From Selenomonadaceae bacterium UBA2897 (GTDB lineage: Bacteria > Bacillota > Negativicutes > Selenomonadales > Selenomonadaceae), in NCBI GenBank assembly GCA_002350105.1, contig DEDT01000002.1, positions 52,688-59,375 of the forward strand: DNA of 6,688 nt. Reading direction: 5' to 3'. The notes beneath the pieces were generated by a model, which worked only from the letters and a program-made list of their open reading frames with translations, ran no database searches and was not told the origin of the DNA. Positions within the stretch are counted from its first letter, which is position 1. Every line of letters begins with the position of its first letter. Made by a program: the position numbers and the translations under genes. Below are positions 1 to 5,000 of this stretch, piece after piece.

Positions 1-18
1 CCACTGAGCTATTTCCGC
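1..18 (-). tRNA. 5' end of a tRNA gene, probably tRNA-Gly (partial, runs off the left edge)
   Basis: Read on the minus strand from base 18, the sequence is GCGGAAATAGCTCAGTGG. This matches the start of a bacterial tRNA position by position: a 7-base acceptor strand GCGGAAA, U8, A9, the D-stem strand GCUC and the D-loop AGUGG with its invariant GG. The acceptor strand is most like glycine tRNAs, but the anticodon lies beyond the edge, so the identity is inferred. A consensus promoter lies about 55 bases upstream on the same strand. A chance match is possible over 18 bases, but fit to the invariant positions together with the promoter makes that unlikely. Confidence 0.66.
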
Positions 19-25
19 ATCTGTC

Positions 26-49
26 GCTTCAGCAGGCCTCTTGCGAAGC
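26..49 (-). other. Short hairpin in the tRNA 5' leader
   Basis: Bases 26-49 hold an imperfect inverted repeat. On the minus strand GCTTCGCA pairs with TGC-T-GAAGC, with one bulged T, around a loop AGAGGCC. It lies between the predicted transcription start (about base 66) and the tRNA 5' end (base 18). It may simply be leader structure removed when RNase P matures the tRNA. No regulatory role is evident. Confidence 0.35.
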
Positions 50-72
50 CCCATCGCTGACTGACAAGGAAT

Positions 73-101
73 AGTATACTCATTTCCGGCCCACTTGTCA
101 A
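73..101 (-). promoter_or_regulatory. Consensus sigma-70/sigma-A promoter driving the tRNA
   Basis: On the minus strand TTGACA (101-96) is separated by exactly 17 bases from TATACT (78-73). That is a perfect -35 box, a near-perfect -10 box and the optimal spacing. Transcription would start near base 66, giving a leader of roughly 48 bases before the tRNA begins at base 18. No ORF starts between the promoter and the left edge, and a strong promoter of this kind is typical of stable-RNA genes. The -35 box begins only four bases past the T-tract of the upstream terminator, so tRNA transcription should be insulated from the secretion operon. Confidence 0.82.
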
Positions 102-105
102 CACT

Positions 106-140
106 AAAAATAAAAAAAGTGCAGATTTTCAAATCTGCAC
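106..140 (-). terminator. Rho-independent terminator of the secretion operon
   Basis: On the minus strand the perfect inverted repeat GTGCAGATT / AATCTGCAC (arms 132-140 and 119-127, with a 4-base loop) is followed at once by TTTTTTTATTTTT (118-106). This is a textbook intrinsic terminator for transcripts coming from the transporter gene. It sits about 85 bases past the stop codon. The other strand lacks a T-tract after the hairpin, so it should work in one direction only. Confidence 0.9.
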
Positions 141-165
141 CAAAAATGCAAGTCATGCACCCATA

Positions 166-213
166 GACCCCTTCAGTCAGCTGACGCTGACAGCTCCCCC
201 AACGGGGGGAGCC
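166..213 (-). repeat. Two-hairpin palindromic element, REP-like
   Basis: Just after the transporter stop codon, the minus strand has two adjacent stem-loops. The first has arms GCTCCCCC / GGGGGAGC (212-205 and 200-193) around a 4-base loop. The second has arms GTCAGC / GCTGAC (191-186 and 181-176) around GTCA. A G-rich string, GGGGTC (171-166), follows. There is no T-tract, so it is not itself an intrinsic terminator. The architecture resembles the short dispersed intergenic palindromes that recur downstream of genes in many gut Firmicutes and Negativicutes. That resemblance is from memory, and copy number cannot be judged from one window. It might protect the mRNA 3' end. Confidence 0.6.
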
Positions 214-225
214 AAAGAAGCTGCC

Positions 226-1971
226 TTACCAGATCTTGCCCATGAGGAACCAGAAGCGGCCATTCGACATCGCATCGCGAGAGAGCACGGGATTGTTCGA
301 GTTGCCGATACGGCGCGCATAATCGAGACGCGCGAACCAGTTACCCGGATCGCTGTAGGCGAGACCAAGGCCATAGCCTTTGAGCGTCACGCCGCTCTGT
401 CCAGCCACGGTCTGGCCGTCCTTGCTGAACTTCGTATGGCCGATATCGTAGAATACACTCGATACGAGACCATGCACATCCGTATAGAACCGCCACTCCA
501 CCGTCGACAGCCAGCCGAGATCACCCGATCCTTCGCCCTGCGGATAGGCACGCACGCCATTCGCGCCGCCGAGCGACAGCTCTTCCGAACCATCGAGGTT
601 ATGCGCAGCCCACTGACCGGACAGCTTGAGCAGCACATCGCTGCGATGCCCTGTCGTCTGCACATGGGACGTATCGAGCGTAAACTTCGTATAGTTGCCC
701 GCCGTCTTGTCATGCTGGTCAGCCGCGCGAGATGCCGCGGAATCCATCGACAGCTTGCCCGTCGTCACCTTGAAATCATAATTCGTCAGGAACCCGTTCC
801 GCTGCCAATAGCCCGAAAGGCCGGCATAGACATCCTGGGTATGCTTGCGCCCACGGTTCGCATAGGAGAACTGCGGCGCCGTGATATCATCGTGCAGGTT
901 CCGGTAATCATAGCCAAAATCCAGCTGCATCTGCTTACCCGTCTGGTGATAGAGCGGCTTGCTGCCGAACAGGCTGTACGTCATGGCGATACCGCTGGCA
1001 TTCAGGGGGCCGAGCGTATCACCGAGATCGTAGTCCATGCGGCTCAGACCGATACCTGCCGTCGTGCCGCCATGGCCGACGAGCGTCGAATAGTTGACAT
1101 AGTAGTTATGCATGTTCTTGTTCGAAAGCGTCGTGCCGACATTGACCTTGCCGCCCGTTCCCTGCACATCGTAAATGCTGTGCTGCAGGCCCATGCGATA
1201 GCGGCCGGAGCTCTTCGCGCCGTGGTTCTCGACATAGAGCACGGTGTTCGTGCCCTTGCCGTCCTCGATGCGCACGGTGACATCACTCGTACCGAAATCC
1301 TTGCCCGGACTGAGGACGCCCACGGCACGCGTGCCACTCGTATCCGAGATCGCAAACAGGGTGGATTCCAGCTCCGATGTCCTGACGATGGCACCTTGTT
1401 TCAGCCCGTGCAGGAATCCCCGCGCCACGCTGTCCTTCAGCTTGCTGTGGTTCTCGAGCTTCACCTCGCCATAGCGCCCCGGCATCATGCGGATGAGCAC
1501 CATGCCATCCGTGCTTTCCTGCGCGGGGACATAGGCCGCTGCCGCCGGGTAGCCGTGCGTGCGCGCATAGCGCGTGAGCTCGTTCACCGTGGCATGGAGA
1601 TCCTGCAGCGTGAGCTCATGCCCCATCGACTTCTTCAGGATCGTTGCCAGATCTTTTTTATCGAGATAGAACTCCGGTGCCTCCAGGCGGAAATTCCGAA
1701 TGGTGAAATGCACCTGCGCATCCCCCGCCTGCGGCGTCGGCAACGTGTTCTGCACCTCTGCCTCAGCCTGCTGGCCGGACAGGGGTGCCCTGCCCTCCGC
1801 CGCTTTCTGTGCCTGCTGCTGCAGATCATGCGCGGCCTGCTGCGCCTCCCGAATGGGCTGCGGGACAGCAGGCGCTGCTGGTGCAGCCTGTGCCATAGCC
1901 GGCACCGTCCCCAGCAGCACGGACGCCAACACCGCCATGCCGAGCGGATGCCTGTTCTTCCCCTTCATCAT
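226..1971 (-). CDS. TpsB outer-membrane transporter, ShlB/FhaC/HecB family
   Basis: A 581-residue outer-membrane pore that would secrete the partner exoprotein encoded just upstream (two-partner, type Vb secretion). Residues 1-27 or 1-29 form a Sec signal peptide: basic start, hydrophobic stretch, Ala-X-Ala cleavage sites at AMA/QA or AQA/AP. An Ala/Pro/Gln-rich segment follows (about 30-62) and includes a likely amphipathic helix, comparable in position to the pore-plugging helix H1 of FhaC. Residues about 87-171 form the first POTRA domain, with YARTHGYPAAAAYVP typical of POTRA_2. A second POTRA-like domain spans about 172-238, and the beta-barrel covers about 241-581. Barrel hallmarks are VRAY (473-476), the L6 'VRGY-type' motif with its arginine, then FYDIG (Asp509, Gly511) and a C-terminal ...MGKIW ending in Trp, the usual signal for barrel assembly. 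There is no cysteine. Length is normal for the family. The ATG at 1971 is preferred over an in-frame ATG at 2028, because a strong Shine-Dalgarno sits 7 bases before it and the signal peptide begins there. Confidence 0.94.
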   Translation of the reverse strand: MMKGKNRHPLGMAVLASVLLGTVPAMAQAAPAAPAVPQPIREAQQAAHDLQQQAQKAAEGRAPLSGQQAEAEVQNTLPTPQAGDAQVHFTIRNFRLEAPEFYLDKKDLATILKKSMGHELTLQDLHATVNELTRYARTHGYPAAAAYVPAQESTDGMVLIRMMPGRYGEVKLENHSKLKDSVARGFLHGLKQGAIVRTSELESTLFAISDTSGTRAVGVLSPGKDFGTSDVTVRIEDGKGTNTVLYVENHGAKSSGRYRMGLQHSIYDVQGTGGKVNVGTTLSNKNMHNYYVNYSTLVGHGGTTAGIGLSRMDYDLGDTLGPLNASGIAMTYSLFGSKPLYHQTGKQMQLDFGYDYRNLHDDITAPQFSYANRGRKHTQDVYAGLSGYWQRNGFLTNYDFKVTTGKLSMDSAASRAADQHDKTAGNYTKFTLDTSHVQTTGHRSDVLLKLSGQWAAHNLDGSEELSLGGANGVRAYPQGEGSGDLGWLSTVEWRFYTDVHGLVSSVFYDIGHTKFSKDGQTVAGQSGVTLKGYGLGLAYSDPGNWFARLDYARRIGNSNNPVLSRDAMSNGRFWFLMGKIW

Positions 1972-1978
1972 CGATCTA

Positions 1979-1986
1979 CCTTCCTT
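1979..1986 (-). promoter_or_regulatory. Ribosome binding site of the transporter gene
   Basis: On the minus strand AAGGAAGG (1986-1979) lies 7 bases before the ATG at 1971 and 10 before a second, adjacent ATG at 1968. This decides the start. The longer reading from the ATG at 2028 overlaps the exoprotein stop by 14 bases, has no well-spaced purine-rich site, and would put 19 acidic residues in front of the signal peptide. The site lies inside the 43-base gap between the two genes, so the transporter can be initiated independently on the shared transcript. Confidence 0.85.
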
Positions 1987-2014
1987 ATCCGCATCATCTG
2001 CATCATTTTCGACT

Positions 2015-5000
2015 TCAGCCAGCGACATTCACGCCGCTGCCCACGGTCTCCAGACTGGCACTGCCCTGCTGGCTGCTGCCAGCGTGCTGTGCCTGCGTGC
2101 CCGATGCATCGCTATAGTTCTTCTGCTGCTCGTCATCGCCTGAGGCAATGCCGCGCACCGTACCTGCATCCGTCGTCTCGACAGCAATATCACTCTGCCC
2201 CAGGTTCAGGATACCACTGTCATCGATATTGATGACGCCGACATCCTGCACGCCAATGCTGCCGATGATCTGACTGCCACCGATCTGTGCCGCCGTGCTG
2301 TAGCTGCCCGTGCCGTTCATGACACTGGCCTTGCTATCCTGCTGGCTGCTATTCACATCCGTATACGTGCCGCCACCGTTCAGCGTGACGGTCTTCCCGC
2401 CATTTTGATAGGCTACGGCCGCATTCGGCTCGCGGTAGAATTCGCCGAAGTTCGTCGAATTCGTCTGCGCCATGCCCGCGTTCTGCGGCAGGACATTATC
2501 CAGCGGCACCTTGCGATCGTGGTATTCCTTCATGTTAAAGATCTCCAGCGCCGTGCTGTTGCTATCATCCTGCGCGAACGTATAGTTCGTGCCATAGTTG
2601 TCGCTCGTGCGGTTCTGGTACCAGCCATAGATGCCATACGTGCCCGGCACAGCGCTCGTCACGCCAGCAGCCGGATCCGTAGCAAACGTAAAGTCGCTCG
2701 CACTGCCCGTGCCGCCCGAGACGAGGCCGTTGACCTTGCCCGTATAGCTCGTCGGCAGCGCGCCATTCTGCACGCGCTTCACCGGATCGGCGACAACCGT
2801 CAATCCCTTGCGGGAAATCGTGCCCTTGCCGGTCTGCGTCGAAGTATCGAGCAGATAGTCCGTATTGTAGATGGACATGCTGTACGTGACATCGCGCTGC
2901 GTCGATGCATCCGACTCATTGTCGGCCGCATTGGCACTGCTATAGGTGCCCGTCACACTGAGATTCAGCTTCGAGATGCTGTCGCCATCGGCCAGATTGC
3001 CGATCGAGATATGCTTCTCCGCACCCGACACCGTCTTGGTACCATCATAGACCTTCGTCGCCTCGTCGATGACGGACGTCGTGAGCACGCGTCCCGTTAT
3101 CACGCCGTTATCGGCATGCAGGGCCGTCGTCTGTGCCTGATTATCCGACTTCGCCGTCTGGGTATCGTTGCTATCCGTCTGCGTATGCACGAGCGTGTAG
3201 TTGCCGTTATCCCAGGCGAGCTTATAGTTCACGCCGAGGCCCGTATCCGCATGCTTCGTGTCGTAGTGCGGTGCATCATCGCCATCCGTCACGAGCGTGA
3301 CATTCAGCGTGTCGCTGCCGATGAGGCTCGCCTTGTCCACGCTGATGTTGTTCATCGTGGCATAGGTACCTTCAATGGCCGTCGAATTATCATATGTCTT
3401 CGTCGGTGCATCCTTAATGCTGACCTCGATGCTGTACGGCGTGATCGTACCCGTGCCCGTGAGATCCGTATCCGTCAGCTCATAGTTGGCCGCATCATCG
3501 CCCACGAGGTTGAGGTTCGTGAAGGAAACCGTACGCGTCGTAATGTTGTTCTGCGCATCGCGATTGACATCAGCACTGTCATAGCTGCCCTTGATCGCAG
3601 CCGTATCCAGCGATACATCATCGCCCGACACCAGGCCGGTCGTAGAGGTCGCTGCATCGACGCTCACGAGGCTGCCGATGGACTGCTTCACGTCCGTCGT
3701 GCCATCGTAGACCTTGTCGATGCCCGTGGCATCGCCCGTCACGCTGGCCGTGACCTTGCGCTTCGCAATCGTGCCCGTGGCCGCGTCGTCGAGCTGCACC
3801 GTACCATCGGTATCGGCGCCCGACAAGACGTAGTTGCCCTTATCGTTGCCATCGAGCGTGACCGTGTAGCTGACCTTGCGGTCGCCGGCGTTCTTGCTAT
3901 CATAGTAGGCAACGATCGTCGGCTTCACCGTGCCCTGATCGGATGCGACGATGCCCGCGACCTGCACATTCGTATTATCTGCAACCGTCGTGCCATCGTA
4001 GATCTTATTCTGCCCCGTCGTGCTGAGGACCTCCGGCGTCAGCACTTTCTGCGTAATCTCGCCCGTATTCGTACTCAGCGTCTTGTTCTGGAACGCGGTG
4101 AGAACCGCATCGTCAAAGGTATAGTTGCCATAGGTCCCCGCGAAGTCCGGCTCCGTGATGCCTTTCAGGCTGTAGTTCACCGTGAGGCCCGTGCCATGAT
4201 CCTTCTGCGTGTAGTTCGCGCCGTCATCGTTCAGCGTATAGCCGATATCGATGCGCGCCTTGTCGCCGACCGTGCTCTGGTAGTAGAGATTCAGCAGCTG
4301 CGTCGGATCCGACGTCTGCACGCCGGCTGTCGTCTTGCCGCCCGTAACGGTCGTCGTGCCATCATACTCCTTCGAGATGCTGCCCCACACCGTATGGATG
4401 GCATCCGCCGTAATGGCGAGCGGCATAATCTTGCCTTTTTTCGCAGCCGCATCGAAGTAAGCCGTATCCGCGATGGAATAGTCGCTGATCTGGCCCGTAC
4501 CCGTAGCACCTGCCAAGGCCTGCTGCAGGTTCGTATAGCGCACGTCTTTGTACAGCACGTCACCCGTCTGCGTGTCGCGGCGGACATTGGCATCGGGCGT
4601 AAAGGTGTTGCTATCTTTGCCATCATAGCCGCTGCCATACGTGCCCGCGACCACCTTCACATCCGGCGTCAGCGTCTCGCCAGCCACGAGGTTGCCAAAG
4701 GAGCCGCCCGTGAGCGCCGGCGCTGCCGTCGTGCCGTCATAGACCTTATTATTCTCCAGAGGATTAAAGGTCAGCACGCGCTGCAATATTGTGCCCTGGC
4801 CCACAGCTGCGGGCAGGGTGCCGCCGTCCTGCTTATCGTCGACGGTAAGCATCGACAACGCCTTACCCTGAGCATCATAGACCTGCGTCACGAGATAGTT
4901 GTCGCCCACGCTCCTGAGCGTGTAGACGACGTCCTTCCCCGTACCGGCATGCTTGTCCGTATAGGCAGCCGTACTCGTATTGACAATCTGCGCCTCATCA

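Noticed and set aside
176..212. The GC-rich hairpins after the transporter stop as the operon terminator
   Set aside because: No T-tract follows either stem on the minus strand. The hairpin at 119-140 with its T-tract is a much better terminator.
473..500. VRAY instead of VRGY in the transporter's L6 motif, considered as a defect
   Set aside because: The arginine and aromatic residue are kept, and Ala for Gly at this place is, to my knowledge, common in ShlB-type proteins. The L6 motif lies at 544-555, and the rest of the barrel, including the C-terminal Trp, is intact.
436..2232. A 598-codon open frame on the plus strand opposite the transporter gene
   Set aside because: It is codon-aligned with the transporter frame, so it stays open simply because that gene avoids TTA, CTA and TCA codons. 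Its translation is rich in Arg, His and Ile with no recognisable domain. The opposite strand has a signal peptide, POTRA region and barrel motifs.
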